Shown here one piece after another: positions 17,194 to 28,230 of a stretch of DNA of 64,000 bases; position 1 is the first letter of the stretch; each line of letters starts with the position of its first letter. The stretch is from Microthrixaceae bacterium (lineage in GTDB: Bacteria; Actinomycetota; Acidimicrobiia; Acidimicrobiales; DATDAH01): contig JACJWK010000004.1 in assembly GCA_020637195.1 (NCBI GenBank), positions 181,868 to 245,867 of the forward strand, given 5' to 3'. Position numbers and translations under genes: made by a program. The notes below the pieces were generated by a model. The model worked only from the letters and a program-made list of their open reading frames with translations, ran no database searches and was not told the DNA's origin.

Positions 17194-19590
17194 GTGGCCA
17201 AGCAATCGACCCGATCCTCGGGGGCCGCGAAGACCCGGTCGTCGCGCTCCACCGGCACCCGCACCACCAGCCGTGGCGCCGCCCGCAAGGCGGCGCCGCC
17301 GCCCACCACCGGCGAGCGGGTGGCCGCCTTCGGCCGCAAGGCGCTCGGTGGCCACGGCCACGACATCGCCGGTCTGGCCCTGGTCGCCCTCGGCATCATC
17401 GCCGCGCTCGGCATCTACGGCGACCTCGTCGGCCCCGCCGGCGAAGCGCTCTCCGACGGCGCCGGCGCGCTCATCGGCCTGTGCCGCTGGCTGACGCCGC
17501 CGGTGCTCGTGCTCCTCGGGGTGCTCGTCCTGCGGGCCGGCCCCGATGCCGGCGCCGACGGCGACGCCGCGACGACCGGCGACGCCGAGCCCGACCAGGC
17601 CGCCCGGCTCGTCGTGGGCACCCTCTGTTTGCTGGTCTCGGTGACGGGCCTCCTGCACCTGGTGGCCGGCGCGCCCCGGTGGGGCTACGCCGTCGAGGAC
17701 TTCGGCGCCGCCGGCGGCTACCTCGGCTGGGCCGCCGCGGCGCCGCTCGAGGCCGTGCTGGCCGTGTGGGGCGCGGCCCTGGTGCTGCTCACCGTGGGAA
17801 TCGTGGGCGTGATCGTGTTGAGCCGGGCCCACGTGCGCTCGGCCGCCGACCGCACCGCGGCCGGCGTGCGCCCCGCCGGCTCGGCGCTGCGCCAGGCCTA
17901 CCACTGGCTCTTCCGCATCGGTGACGACCGGGCCGGCGCGGCCGCCACCCCCACCCTGTTCGACCAGGACGAGGGCCGCGACCCCGAGCCCCCGGAGGCG
18001 CCGAAGGCGCTGCGGCCCGCCCGCAAGCGCCCGGCCGTCGAGCCCGTCCTCGAGCCCATCGAGTCGACCGCGCGCGAGATCGGGCCGCCCCGTGCGGTCA
18101 AGGGCTCGCCCTGGAAGCTGCCGCCGAAGAACCTGCTCGAGTGCGCCGGCGAGCACGAGTACGACCGGCGCCAGGTGGAGGCCACCGGCCGCGAGCTCGA
18201 GCGCGCCCTCGCCGAGCACGGGGTCGAGACCCGCCTCGTGGGCATGGTGGTCGGGCCCACCGTCACCCGGTTCGAGCTCGAGCTCGGCCCCGGCGTCAAG
18301 GTCGCCCGGGTCACGAGCCTGCACAAGGACATCGCGTACGCGATGGCGTCGCCCGACGTGCGCATCCTCGCCCCGATCCCCGGTCGTCAGGCCATCGGCG
18401 TCGAGGTCCCCAACGTGCGCCGCCACCTGGTCTCGCTCGGTGACATCCTCGCCTCGCCCGAGGCCCGCAAGGCCGACCACCCCCTCGAGGTGGCCGTCGG
18501 GCGCGACATCGCGGGCAAGGCGGTCATGGCCAACCTCGCCACCATGCCCCACATCCTCATCGCCGGCGCCACCGGCGCGGGCAAGTCCTCGTGCATCAAC
18601 TCGATCATCACGTCGATCCTCATGCGCTCGACGCCCGAGCAGGTGCGGATGATCCTGGTCGACCCCAAACAGGTCGAGCTGGGCCAGTACGAGCGCCTGC
18701 CCCACCTGCTCACCCAGGTCGTCACCGACCCCAAGAAGGCGGCCAACGCGCTGGCGTGGGCCTGCAAGGAGATGGACCGCCGCTACGACCTGCTCTCCGA
18801 GGCGGGCGTGCGCGACATCAACGGCTACAACGCCAAGCACGACCGGGGCGAGCTCCGCCAGGGCCCGCCGCCGGGGGAGGGCGCCGACGGCGACGACCTG
18901 CCCGCGCCGGAGCGCATGCCCTACATCCTCGTCGTGGTCGACGAGCTGAACGACCTGATGATGGTCGCGGCCCGCGACGTCGAGGCGTCGATCACCCGCA
19001 TCGCGCAGAAGGCGCGCGCCGTCGGCATCCACCTGGTGGTGGCCACGCAGCGGCCGTCGGTCAACGTCATCACCGGTGTCATCAAGGCGAACATCCCGGC
19101 TCGCCTCGCCTTCGCCGTCGCCAGCCTCCAGGACAGCCGCGTCATCCTCGACCAGCCCGGCGCCGAGCGCCTGGTGGGCAAGGGCGACATGCTCCTGCTC
19201 GGCCCCACCTCCAGCGTGCCCCACCGCATCCAGGGCTCGTGGGTCACCGAGGACGAGGTCCGCGGGGTCGTGAAGGCCTGGCACGACCAGGCGCCGGAGG
19301 TCACCTACGTGCCCGGGGTCGACGGCGAGGGCGACCCGACCGCGGGCGGCGGCGCCGGGCCCGGTGCGGGCGACAGCGAGGACGACGAGCTCCTCCGCCA
19401 GGCGATGGACCTCGTGGTCCGCAGCCAGCTCGGCTCCACCTCCATGCTCCAGCGCAAGCTGCGGGTCGGGTTCGCCCGGGCCGGGCGCCTCATGGACCTG
19501 CTCGAGCAACAGGGTGTGGTCGGCCCGTCGGAGGGATCCAAGTCGCGGGCCGTGCTGATGACCGTCGAGGAGCTCGACGCCGCGGGCTGA
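17194..19590 (+). CDS. ftsK: DNA translocase FtsK/SpoIIIE
   Basis: A 798-residue membrane-anchored DNA pump for chromosome segregation at the septum. Four hydrophobic segments occupy about residues 60-230, then an Ala/Pro linker, then the motor: Walker A GATGAGKSS near 467, Walker B ILVVVDELNDL near 590, and QRPSVNVITG. The C-terminal gamma winged helix (LLRQAMDLVVRS to the end) reads the KOPS sequences. The start at 17194 (GTG, giving VAKQSTRSS) is preferred; a GTG at 17185 is also in frame, and TAGCGT at 17178 supplies a -10. This is the last clean gene before the broken block. Confidence 0.93.
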   Translation: MAKQSTRSSGAAKTRSSRSTGTRTTSRGAARKAAPPPTTGERVAAFGRKALGGHGHDIAGLALVALGIIAALGIYGDLVGPAGEALSDGAGALIGLCRWLTPPVLVLLGVLVLRAGPDAGADGDAATTGDAEPDQAARLVVGTLCLLVSVTGLLHLVAGAPRWGYAVEDFGAAGGYLGWAAAAPLEAVLAVWGAALVLLTVGIVGVIVLSRAHVRSAADRTAAGVRPAGSALRQAYHWLFRIGDDRAGAAATPTLFDQDEGRDPEPPEAPKALRPARKRPAVEPVLEPIESTAREIGPPRAVKGSPWKLPPKNLLECAGEHEYDRRQVEATGRELERALAEHGVETRLVGMVVGPTVTRFELELGPGVKVARVTSLHKDIAYAMASPDVRILAPIPGRQAIGVEVPNVRRHLVSLGDILASPEARKADHPLEVAVGRDIAGKAVMANLATMPHILIAGATGAGKSSCINSIITSILMRSTPEQVRMILVDPKQVELGQYERLPHLLTQVVTDPKKAANALAWACKEMDRRYDLLSEAGVRDINGYNAKHDRGELRQGPPPGEGADGDDLPAPERMPYILVVVDELNDLMMVAARDVEASITRIAQKARAVGIHLVVATQRPSVNVITGVIKANIPARLAFAVASLQDSRVILDQPGAERLVGKGDMLLLGPTSSVPHRIQGSWVTEDEVRGVVKAWHDQAPEVTYVPGVDGEGDPTAGGGAGPGAGDSEDDELLRQAMDLVVRSQLGSTSMLQRKLRVGFARAGRLMDLLEQQGVVGPSEGSKSRAVLMTVEELDAAG

Positions 19591-19612
19591 GGGCGGCCCC
19601 GCCCCCGACAGG

Positions 19613-19618
19613 TAGGTT
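19613..19618 (+). promoter_or_regulatory. -10 element TAGGTT before rimO
   Basis: TAGGTT lies nine bases before the GTG at 19628 where the rimO-like reading begins. The element is intact although the gene behind it is broken. Confidence 0.4.
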
Positions 19619-19627
19619 CAGATCTAC

Positions 19628-20890
19628 GTGCGCGCACACGATCAGGGGCGGAGTCATGAGGCCGCGACGGTTCTGGGTCAGAGACCCTCGGCTGCCCCCA
19701 AGAACGGCGTGGACTCCCACAAGCTCGTCGGGACGCTTCTTTCGCCAAACGAACTCGTGCGGCCGCGTCCGCCGACGACGCCATACCAGTCGGTGAACAC
19801 TGCGCCGTGGAAGGAGGCCCGCCGGTCGGTGACACCGTGCTCGAAGCTCGCCGACCGGCGCCGTCCGGTGCGACTCCGTAGTCACAGGCTGTCTGGCCAG
19901 CGAGCGCTGCAACTCGACCTCGCCGAGCCCTGCCCGAGGCCGGCGCGAGCGGGCTTCGGCGTGCCGGTCACCCTCACCACCAAGCAGACGTCAGGACCCC
20001 CGCGCCCCCGTCGTTCGACCTGTTGAACCTGCCCGCCCACCAGGCCCGGTGCCCTGGGCCTACGTGAAGGTGGCGGAGGGCTGCGACCGGGCGTGCGGCT
20101 TCTGCGCCATCGAGCCCGCGGCCCCAGCGCTCCCGCTCGGTCGATGCCGTGCTCGCCGAGGTCGACGACCTCAGCGTGAGCAGCGATCGTGCTCGTCACG
20201 CAGGACCTCGCCTCGTTCGACAGGACCAGGGCGCCGGCCCGCCGACAGATCTCGTCCCCCTGGTGCGGGCGGTCTGAGCAGGTGCCGCCGCAGGTGCAGT
20301 TGCTGCTTTACCACCATCCTCCGACCTGGGCGACGAGCTGGTCGGCGCCATCTGCGCGCCACCGGCGTGCCCTACTTCGACCTCTCGCTTGGCACGTGTC
20401 CGCCCCGCTCCTGCGGCGGATGCGGCAGTGGGGCGACAGAAACGCTATCGAGCGCATCGAGGCCGTCCGCCGGCGTGCGCCGGCCGCCTTCCGCTCCAAC
20501 TTCATCGTGGGCTGCAGGCGGGACGAGGACGACCACTGACGCTGCCTGCGCTTCGTCGAACACGCGCAGCTGGACTGGTGCGGCTTCTTCGGTACTCCGG
20601 AGGAGGACCTACGCCGCGTCGCTGGGCGCGTAGCGCCACCCTCGTGGCCGAGCCTGGCCAGGCGGCCGAGGCTCTCAGGGCGCGATCACACGTCCCGCCG
20701 CCTCGACCTGGTCGGCCGCCGGGTGGAGGTCCTCGTCGACCGCCCGGCGTCGGCCGCAGCCGCAATGAGGCGCCGGATCTGACAGGGTCGTCCACGTCCC
20801 CCGACCACCTCGCAGTGGGCAGGCTCCACCCAGTCACCGTGACCGACGCCAGTAGGCCCGACCTGCGGGCAGGCCGCGGTGCTCGGCGGA
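19628..20890 (+). pseudogene. rimO: Frame-disrupted rimO (ribosomal protein S12 methylthiotransferase)
   Basis: RimO is a radical-SAM methylthiotransferase acting on ribosomal protein S12. Pieces of it can be read in order but in changing frames: PKNGVDSHKLVGTL (about 19700), TGCLA (about 19890), PWAYVKVAEGCDRACGFCAI (20050), RSVDAVLAEVDDL (20135), VPYFDLSL (20370), RSNFIVGC (20500), QLDWCGFF (20570), and VEVLVDRP with a TRAM-like end (20730-20860). The CxxxCxxC cluster motif survives. Indels occur about every 20-60 bases and several stops are in frame. The position after ftsK is the normal one, so this is the native gene, either decayed or badly sequenced. Confidence 0.85.
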
Positions 20891-20897
20891 GCCCAGC

Positions 20898-21505
20898 GTG
20901 ACGCCGAGCCGTCGCCGGAATCGAGGCGGCGGCAGGCGGCTTCGGGCCGTCGGCCGCCACTGACCCCGTAGCCGTCACCATCCGCGCCTGTTCTGTCGCC
21001 GCCCTGTTGACGTGCGCTCAGGACGACGTGTCGTGGAAGCGACCGCGCGCTCTGGGCGGTGTTTCGCGCTCCTGACAGTGGCTGGCTGGATCGCCCAGCG
21101 CCAAGGGCGCCACGCAGTCAGGTGCTATGGCCCCCTCGCCGACAAAGGTGCTCGTCTGCCAGGGGCGGCGATGGCCGTGCTCGTGGGCTCAGGCGCCTTC
21201 GGCTGGGTACCCGTTCGTCCTCATGGCGCCGGCGGCTGGCCATCTCGCTGTACCACTCGTACACTGGGGCCGGCGCAGCCTCGCCATCCCCGCCAGCGCA
21301 GCGCCAAAGGCCAAGACCGTGGTGCAGGAGCTGGCGGTCACGTACCGATCTGCCCGCGGTCGTCCAGCTACTCCTGGCGTGGGCGAAGAGACCCTGTAGC
21401 CAGGCAACCGTCCTTCCTCCACCCTCGTGAGCGGCGCGCAGTACGTCACTAAACGGCCGTCAGGCCGTCACCATCAGGGGACGACGCCCCCGCCGAGCCC
21501 CAGGC
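20898..21505 (+). pseudogene. pgsA: Frame-disrupted pgsA (CDP-diacylglycerol-glycerol-3-phosphate phosphatidyltransferase)
   Basis: Fragments of the membrane enzyme that makes phosphatidylglycerophosphate are visible in three frames. They include GWIAQRQGR and PLADKG (about 21090-21160), MAVLVGSGAFGWVPV (about 21172-21215), a LAIPAS segment (21280), KAKTVVQELAVTYR (21310), GVGEETL (21380) and VSGAQYV (21427). The CDP-alcohol phosphotransferase motif with its aspartates is not intact. PgsA is expected between rimO and cinA in this order and is generally essential, which makes true loss unlikely and a sequence-quality problem more likely. Confidence 0.75.
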
Positions 21506-21510
21506 TGACC

Positions 21511-22660
21511 GTGCGCTGCGAAGTGATCGCCGTGGGGACCGACGCTGTCGGCCAGATCGTCGACACCAACTCGTCCTGGATCGGCGAGCAACTGGCCCTA
21601 TGGGCATCGACTCGCACTTCCAGACCAAGGTGGCGACAACGCCCAGCGGATCGCCTCGGCGCACCGCATCGCCCTCGAGCGCAACGACGCCGATCATGTG
21701 CGGGGCCTCAGCACACCGGAACGACGTCACCGCGACATCCATCGCAGCGGACGTACTCCAGGGTCCGACTGGTGCGCCACGACCCGAAGCTCGAGCGGAT
21801 CGCGGCTGTTTGAGACCCGCAACCGGCCCACATGCCCCAGAACAACCTCCGCCAGGCGAAGCGTGCCCGAGGCGCCGAGGTGCTCACCGGAGATGCCGGG
21901 CACGCCCGGGGAATGCGCTGCCCCGTCGGCGACTCGCCGAGTGGTCTACGGTCCCCGGCGTCCCGTACGAGATATGAAGGCGATGGTCGGGGCAGCGTGC
22001 TTTTAGCCGACCTGAGGGCCCGCCATCGTCGGTGATCAAGAATGGCGGACCCTCCGCACGTGGGGATATCAGGTCAGGCCTCGCCGAGCTATAACGCATC
22101 GTCGACTGGACGCATCAACAAACCATTATCGCGTTCCTGGCCCGGCATCAGGGCTGGTGCGTACGGCCAAAGGCCGCCAAACGACGACGCAAGCAGGCTA
22201 ACTCGACGACGAGGCCCGGCTGCGGTCATCGGCCTCATTGTTGGGCTCGACGACCAGACCATGGGCGTTGTTGCGGTGTGGTACACTGCAACAGGCCTCT
22301 GGCCGTGGCGGTCGCTGACCAGCGGCTGGTGGTAGCCAGCTCCTGCCGAGGTGCAGGGTCCTTCGGCATCATTGCAGGGTCGGTCGTGACTGCGTCGAGG
22401 TCAAAGCGACCTGTTGGGTTCTTGAGGCCCGTCGTGTCGCGCGGCGTGATGGCCGACCAGCCAGGCCAGCTCCGAGGCTGGCGTGAGCATCGGTGCGGCG
22501 TGGCGGGGCCCATGAGCAGAGGTAACTTCCGTGGGCACGGTGTTCCTCGCGTCGCCCTCGGCGACGACGTCGACGCGTCGGGACTGGCTGCCCGGTGACC
22601 GCCAGCGGATCGCGGGTTCTGGTGATCGGCTGCTCAACCTGCTGGCGACGCCGATCACGC
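21511..22660 (+). pseudogene. cinA: Frame-disrupted cinA (competence/damage-inducible protein A)
   Basis: CinA-like proteins combine a molybdopterin-binding-like domain with nicotinamide-mononucleotide deamidase. The start VRCEVIAVGTDA and QIVDTNSSWIGEQLAL (21511-21600) are in one frame. Then MGIDSHFQTKV (21600), MPQNNLRQAKRA (21832), VPYEIKAM-like residues (21960), and near the end PVGTVFLA and LPGDRQRI with LLNLL (22530-22640) follow in other frames. The GTG start and order are normal. At least six frame changes are needed to restore the protein. Confidence 0.8.
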
Positions 22661-22729
22661 GCCTGATCCTCGCTACTCTCCGCGCCCGATCGCGCGTCAT
22701 CCGGGTGCCGTTGCCCATCACCGCCGCCG

Positions 22730-23060
22730 CCATATGCTCGTCGGTGCCGCGGCCACTCGCGCCTGGGGCAGCGTCGAGGAGGCCAGCGACGCCGCGCGTG
22801 GCACCGGGCGGCCGCCGACCCGACCGGTAGAGCGCCCGAGACGACCACCACCACCGACAGGCCCGACGCCGCCGGCGACACGACCCTCCGCGGTCCCGGC
22901 AAGTTGCGCCATAGAAGGCCCGGGATGGCATTTGACAAAACATGACTGCTTCGACGGCGACCTCGGCCTGCGGCTCTTTAGAGCCCAGCCGGAATTCGGC
23001 TCTGGTTTGCGGCAGCTCGGTAAGCCAGCGCAACGGGCTTTTCGGCCTCGCGTCGAGCTG
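22730..23060 (+). pseudogene. Remnant of a secreted protein with a CD/L-GS-TCG motif
   Basis: No full frame survives. A Thr-rich stretch (ETTTTTDRPDAAGDTT in one frame, about 22835-22885) resembles the linker after a lipoprotein anchor. At 22942-23040 the residues CFDGDLG, LFRAQPEFGSGL and a GK-T-like end recall the motif CD-x-LF...GS...TCGxR seen four more times downstream. It is called a remnant of the same protein family. No start codon can be assigned. Confidence 0.35.
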
Positions 23061-23089
23061 TACGGCCCGGGGTGATACGTCGCACCGGC

Positions 23090-23124
23090 TACGTTCTGAA
23101 CCGCGCCGATCCGCGCCCAAGGAG
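23090..23124 (+). promoter_or_regulatory. Promoter -10 and ribosome site of the broken lipoprotein gene
   Basis: TACGTT at 23090-23095 and AAGGAG at 23119-23124 precede the ATG at 23130. Unlike most genes here this one would have a short leader and a Shine-Dalgarno site. Confidence 0.4.
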
Positions 23125-23129
23125 CCCCG

Positions 23130-23735
23130 ATGACCCGTCGCCTGCTGCTGCTCGCGCGCACCGCCTCGTCACCGCCGCCTGCGGCGGTGGTGTCAGGAAG
23201 TCGAGGCAATTGCCGACGACTCACCGTCTCCGGACACCAAACGACTCATTCGACACCACCGACGGCGACACCTCCGACACCACCGCGTGAGGACCAGCCG
23301 GCGACGGCAGCGACCTCCCCTCGGGCCAGGACCCGCGCAACATCCTCCGGTGGCGAGGCCGGAGGAACGGCGCATATCTTCTTCCGGGGCGACATGTCCG
23401 CCTGCGACAGGCGGCTTCGCATCACCGACGTCGAGAAGCGGACTCGGGGCCCTACTCCCCAGACGTGCGGTGGCCGGTCGGCACCAGGTCGACGGCGCCC
23501 CAGACTGCGTGTCGCGCTGATGGCGAGTATTCCGAGGAGCCAGGAACTTCGACGCCGAGTTCGAGGGGCCTCGCGGGACTCTTCGACGGTGACCGCGGCC
23601 TGCGACGACTGTTCTTCCAGACCCCGATCGTGACTCGGCCGAGGAGAATACAGCAGCACCTGTGGCAGCCGCCTCGGCTTTCTCAACGTGTCCAGCCACT
23701 GCGAGACGTCCTCGGCAGCTCGTCCACCGACTAGC
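23130..23735 (+). pseudogene. Frame-disrupted lipoprotein with two CD-LF-TCGGR motifs
   Basis: The start reads MTRRLLLLARTA and then, one frame over, VTAACGGG, a convincing lipoprotein signal. An acidic Asp/Thr linker follows (SFDTTDGDTSDTT). Near 23393-23475 the frames give GDMSACDR, a GAYSP-like segment and TCGGR. Near 23598-23680 they give CDDLFFQTP, then a Tyr-Ser-x-TCG segment. These are two copies of a motif of about 30 residues with paired cysteines. A function is not known to me. The cysteine pair suggests a disulfide in an extracytoplasmic protein. Confidence 0.5.
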
Positions 23736-23739
23736 AGTT

Positions 23740-24330
23740 CGGCGCAGCGGCGCAGCACCGTAACCGTCGCGCCACCTGCCGGCGCGGCCCTCGGTGGGGC
23801 CCTCGCGCTCGCCGGCTGCGGCGCAGGCGTCGAAGACCCGCGGCGACCAGCGGCCACCTCGGCACCGGTCGGTGACGCACCGTGCCCGTGGTGACCTGGG
23901 GGCGGGCGGCCGTGCCCCGCCAGCGAGGACCCAGCCGCGCTGCTCCGGGCGGGACCCGGCCTCGGCGCTGGCGCAGGCGTCGCTGACGGGACCTGTTCGC
24001 GTGCGACACGCTGTTCCTGCGCACCGAGGTCGGCACGGATCTCGGGGCCTACAGCCCAGCCCAGACCTGCGGGGGCGCATCGAGCAGGCCGCCGGGCTGC
24101 GCCGAGCAGTTCGCGCCGCCGTCCCGGCACCCGACGAGCCGGGGGTGCGCTGGGCGACGACGCCGAGCTCGACGTGCTGGCCAGGTGTGGCGATCCGGGC
24201 CTTATAGAGCGACCTCTTCCTCGAGTCCGGCGTGGGCTCCGGCTACAGACCTACAGCTCACGACCTGCGGGGGCCGCCTGGCCCTCGGCGGCAGCGACAG
24301 GGGGGCTGCGAGGCCAGTTCAGCCCCGGCT
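23740..24330 (+). pseudogene. Frame-disrupted second lipoprotein with two CD-LF-TCGGR motifs
   Basis: A lipobox-like segment ALGGALALAGCGAG is read at 23785-23825. The frames then give LFACDTLFLRTEVGTDLGAY with TCGG at 23995-24075, an EQAAGLCAEQFA segment at about 24090, and CD-LFLESGVGSGY with TCGGRLALGG at 24205-24290. Order and spacing match the preceding gene, so the two are tandem paralogues. Several indels interrupt the frame. It ends before the convergent msrB remnant. Confidence 0.5.
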
Positions 24331-24362
24331 GATCAGACGTCGGCCTCCGTCCACCATCCGCC

Positions 24363-24746
24363 TCATCGCCGGCTCAGCGAGCCGCAGCAGCTGGGTTCAT
24401 CACAGAACCGGGTGCAGGTGGGACCGGGGCCGTCGGGAAGACGCGTGGCCCAGGTGGGCGCCGCAGCTCGCGCCAGGTGGCCTCGGTGCGCACCATCCCG
24501 AACGTGGTCCTCCTCGGCGCGACCACCTCGGGGTCGAGGGCGGCAGCTCGGCCATCCGTGCGAGTCGTACTTGTGGTCGGACGAGAACAGGGCCACGTCG
24601 CAGCAGACGCGGTAGGTGCCAGCGTCGTCAATGTGATCCCAGTAGAGCGCCGGTGAAGGCCCGCTCGGTGCCCTTCTCCCGGGTCCGCTGGTGCTGCTCG
24701 GGGTCAGGCGGCGTGGTGCTCGTCGGTGTGGGGGACAGGCGTCCAT
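24363..24746 (-). pseudogene. msrB: Frame-disrupted msrB (peptide-methionine-R-sulfoxide reductase)
   Basis: Read on the minus strand, fragments match MsrB, which repairs methionine-R-sulfoxide in proteins: ALYWDHIDDAGTYR, VALFSSDHKYDSH followed by GWPS, DPEVVAPRRTTFGMVRTE, GHVFPDGPGPT-like residues, and RFCMNSAA-like residues in the last helix. The active-site cysteine region is present but split between frames. One indel falls in the first CxxC zinc motif. The gene lies between the lipoproteins and recA. Confidence 0.8.
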
Positions 24747-24810
24747 GGTGTGGGCCTCCTCGGCTCAGGTCGATGGCAGGGGCGGGGGTCGGGGGTGGGG
24801 AGGTGCTTGA

Positions 24811-24826
24811 TCGAACGTTCGTTCGT
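24811..24826. promoter_or_regulatory. LexA (SOS) box upstream of recA
   Basis: TCGAACGTTCGTTCGT matches the actinobacterial SOS box TCGAAC-N4-GTTCGA at all but the last position. It lies about 250 bases before the recA reading frame. A symmetric GTTCGAAC follows at 24857-24864. The operator is intact in a region where the genes are not. Confidence 0.8.
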
Positions 24827-25069
24827 AACTACGATGCTGTCGTTCCGGCTGACGCCGTTCGAACGTCCACCTGCCCCTCCAGACCACCAGCCCGGACGCA
24901 CCGAGCCTGGCAAGCCCGCCGAGGAGTTCCCCGACCGGACGGGCGCCCGCATCGCCGAAGTTATCAGACCCCCTCCATGCAGTGACCACCGTCGAGGGTT
25001 GCAGGACCACAGGGCCGAAGCAGCACCCGACCCGTCCCAGCACACCGCGACCACCAGCGAGGAGAGTAC

Positions 25070-26134
<1,065 letters not shown>

Positions 26135-26871
26135 TCGCGCCACCCCCGCCGGGGGAGGGCGAGGCGCCGGCCCTGACCCCTGGCGCGGCGGTCCTGCCCG
26201 GCGTGGTCGGCCACCCGTCCTGTGACCTCCGCGGTCATCCGGAGCCCGCTGCGGCAGCCCTCCTATGGATGGCGTGGTTCCTCCACCCGCCACGGTGGAC
26301 CACCGGCCGCCGCTCGTCTGACGGCGACCCGGATATCGAAGCGACAGGCGCCAGAGACCGGTCGGTGGGACGGGCAGACTGGCAGGGGTGGGTCGATGCT
26401 CTCGTCGTCGCCGATGCTGGTGCTCGGCCTGGCCGCGTGCGGGTCAGTGTGTGGGCCGGAGTCGCCGGGACAGGCGCAGGGGCCGTGTTCGACTCGCGGG
26501 CTGCGACGCCTGGCTCGCGTCGCCGCGGCGAACCGCCAGGCCCAGCCGGGACGCCGACGACCTCGAGGGTGGGACAGGCTCTGGCTTCCGGTCCTGGTGG
26601 CGCCTTTCGCGCGACGCCGCCGCGCTCGCGAGGAGGCCCGGGCCGTGCGCCGCGCGAGCTGCAGGGGGGGCCCTCCCGAGGACGTCGCCGAGGTGACTGC
26701 GCCTCGCGCCGACGGGCGGCAGCAGCAGCGGAAGCAGCCAGCGGGACTTCGAAGCGCCGAGGGCGCGGTCGACAGCTTCGCCGAGGCCAGCAGGCGGTCA
26801 CGTGGCCCTCCGCGCCCCACGCCGCCGTGCGGCTTCACCCTGGTCGACAATTGACCCCTAGCCTGGCGGAC
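26135..26871 (+). other. 737-bp region without a recognisable gene between recA and miaB
   Basis: recX is usual here, but no convincing RecX segment could be read. A short frame beginning at 26397 starts MLSSSPMLVLGLAACGS, a lipoprotein-like signal, and then loses coherence. CCCCC/GGGGG at 26143-26155 may be a weak recA terminator. The composition and lack of a long plausible frame fit the broken block on both sides. Confidence 0.4.
26859..26864 (+). promoter_or_regulatory. -10 element TAGCCT before miaB
   Basis: TAGCCT is seven bases before the GTG at 26872, the leaderless spacing found throughout the window. Confidence 0.5.
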
Positions 26872-28230
26872 GTGGCCCGCACCTACGCCATCCGCACGTT
26901 CGGCTGCCAGATGAACGAGCACGACTCCGAGCGCATCGCCGGCCTCCTCGAGTCCGACGGCCTCGTGGCGGCCGACGCCGACGAGGACGCGGACGTGATC
27001 GTCCTCAACACCTGCTGCATCCGCGAGAACGCGGACAACAAGCTCTACGGCCACCTCGGCCATCTGAAGTCGCTGAAGGACCGTCGGCCGGACCTCCAGA
27101 TCGCGGTGGCGGGCTGTCTGGCTCAGAAGGACCGCGAGCTCATCCGGCAGCGGGCGCCGCACGTCGACGTGGTCTTCGGCACCCACAACGTGCATCGGGC
27201 CGTCGACCTCCTCCACGCGGTACGACGTATTGTTCGGATCGCAAGCCACCGTGCTCGAGGACCACGAGGCCTTCCCCTCGGCCCTGCCCGTCCGTCGCGA
27301 CGTCGGCCACGCGGCCTGGGTCACCATCCAGATCGGCTGTGACAACAACTGCGCGTTCTGCATCGTCCCGGCGGTCCGAGGGCCCGAGATCAGCCGCGAG
27401 CCGGACGACGTCGTCGCCAGTGGTCGCTCGCCGCCCAGGGCGTCACCGAGGTGACGCTGCTCGGCCAGAACGTGAACAGCTACGGGCGTGACGGGGCCGG
27501 CCAGCCGCGGCCGCTGTTCGCGCCGCTGCTGCGCCGCGTGGGCGCGGTGGAGGGCATCCGCCGCGTCCGGTACACCAGCCCTCACCCGGAAGGACCTCGC
27601 GCCATTTCCTCGCGGCCATGGCCGAGACCCCGGCGGTGTGCGAGCACCTGCACCTGCCGATGCAGTCGGGCAGCGACCGCGTCCTCGCCGCCATGCACCG
27701 GGGCTACACGGGAGCCCGGTTCCTCGCCAAGGTCGAGGCCGCCCGCGCCGCCATCGACGACCTCGCGGTCACCACCGACATCATCGTCAGGTTCCCAGTG
27801 AGACCGGAGGACTTACGCCACCTCAGGTGGCGGCCGAGGCCCGCTTCGACCCGGTGCCTTCACCTTCTTGTACTCGCCCGCCCAGGTACCAAGGCGGCCG
27901 AGCGCACCGAGGGCGAGTACGTCAGCCAGGCGGTGGCCGCCAGGCAGTTCCGAAACGCCTGCAGGTGGTGATCGACACCGCAGCACCGGAATAAACGGGC
28001 CGTTCAGTCGCGTCGAGGAGGAGTCGTGGTGAGGGCTAGCCGGACCGACGCCACGCTCGACCAGTCGGGCCAGAACCATCATCCACTTCCGCGCCGCGGA
28101 CGCCCTGCGCGCCGGGACGTACGCGGCGGTGGAGGTGACGCGCGCCGGCGGGCACTCCCTCCGGGGGGAGCTGCGCGAGGTGCGCTCCTCGCCTCGTCAC
28201 CGGACCCGGATCCCGGTGGTGGCGGGCTGA
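26872..28230 (+). pseudogene. miaB: Frame-disrupted miaB (tRNA-2-methylthio-N6-dimethylallyladenosine synthase)
   Basis: MiaB methylthiolates A37 of tRNAs after MiaA has acted. Residues 1-115 are clean (FGCQMNEHDSERIAGLL, LNTCCIREN, VAGCLAQKD), with all three N-terminal cluster cysteines. The radical-SAM motif GCDNNCAFC is intact at 27340 in a second frame, TLLGQNVNSYGRD (27452) is in a third, HLHLPMQSGSDRVLAAMHRGY (27650) in another, in two parts. After 27790 frames change every 30-60 bases. The TRAM domain returns from 28077 (IIHFRAADALRAGTYAAVEV) to the stop at 28230. At least six indels separate these segments. Gene order with miaA is normal. Confidence 0.88.

Noticed and set aside
26135..26871. 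recX
   Set aside because: The position is right, but no stretch could be aligned with RecX even when frames were changed, so the gene is not claimed.
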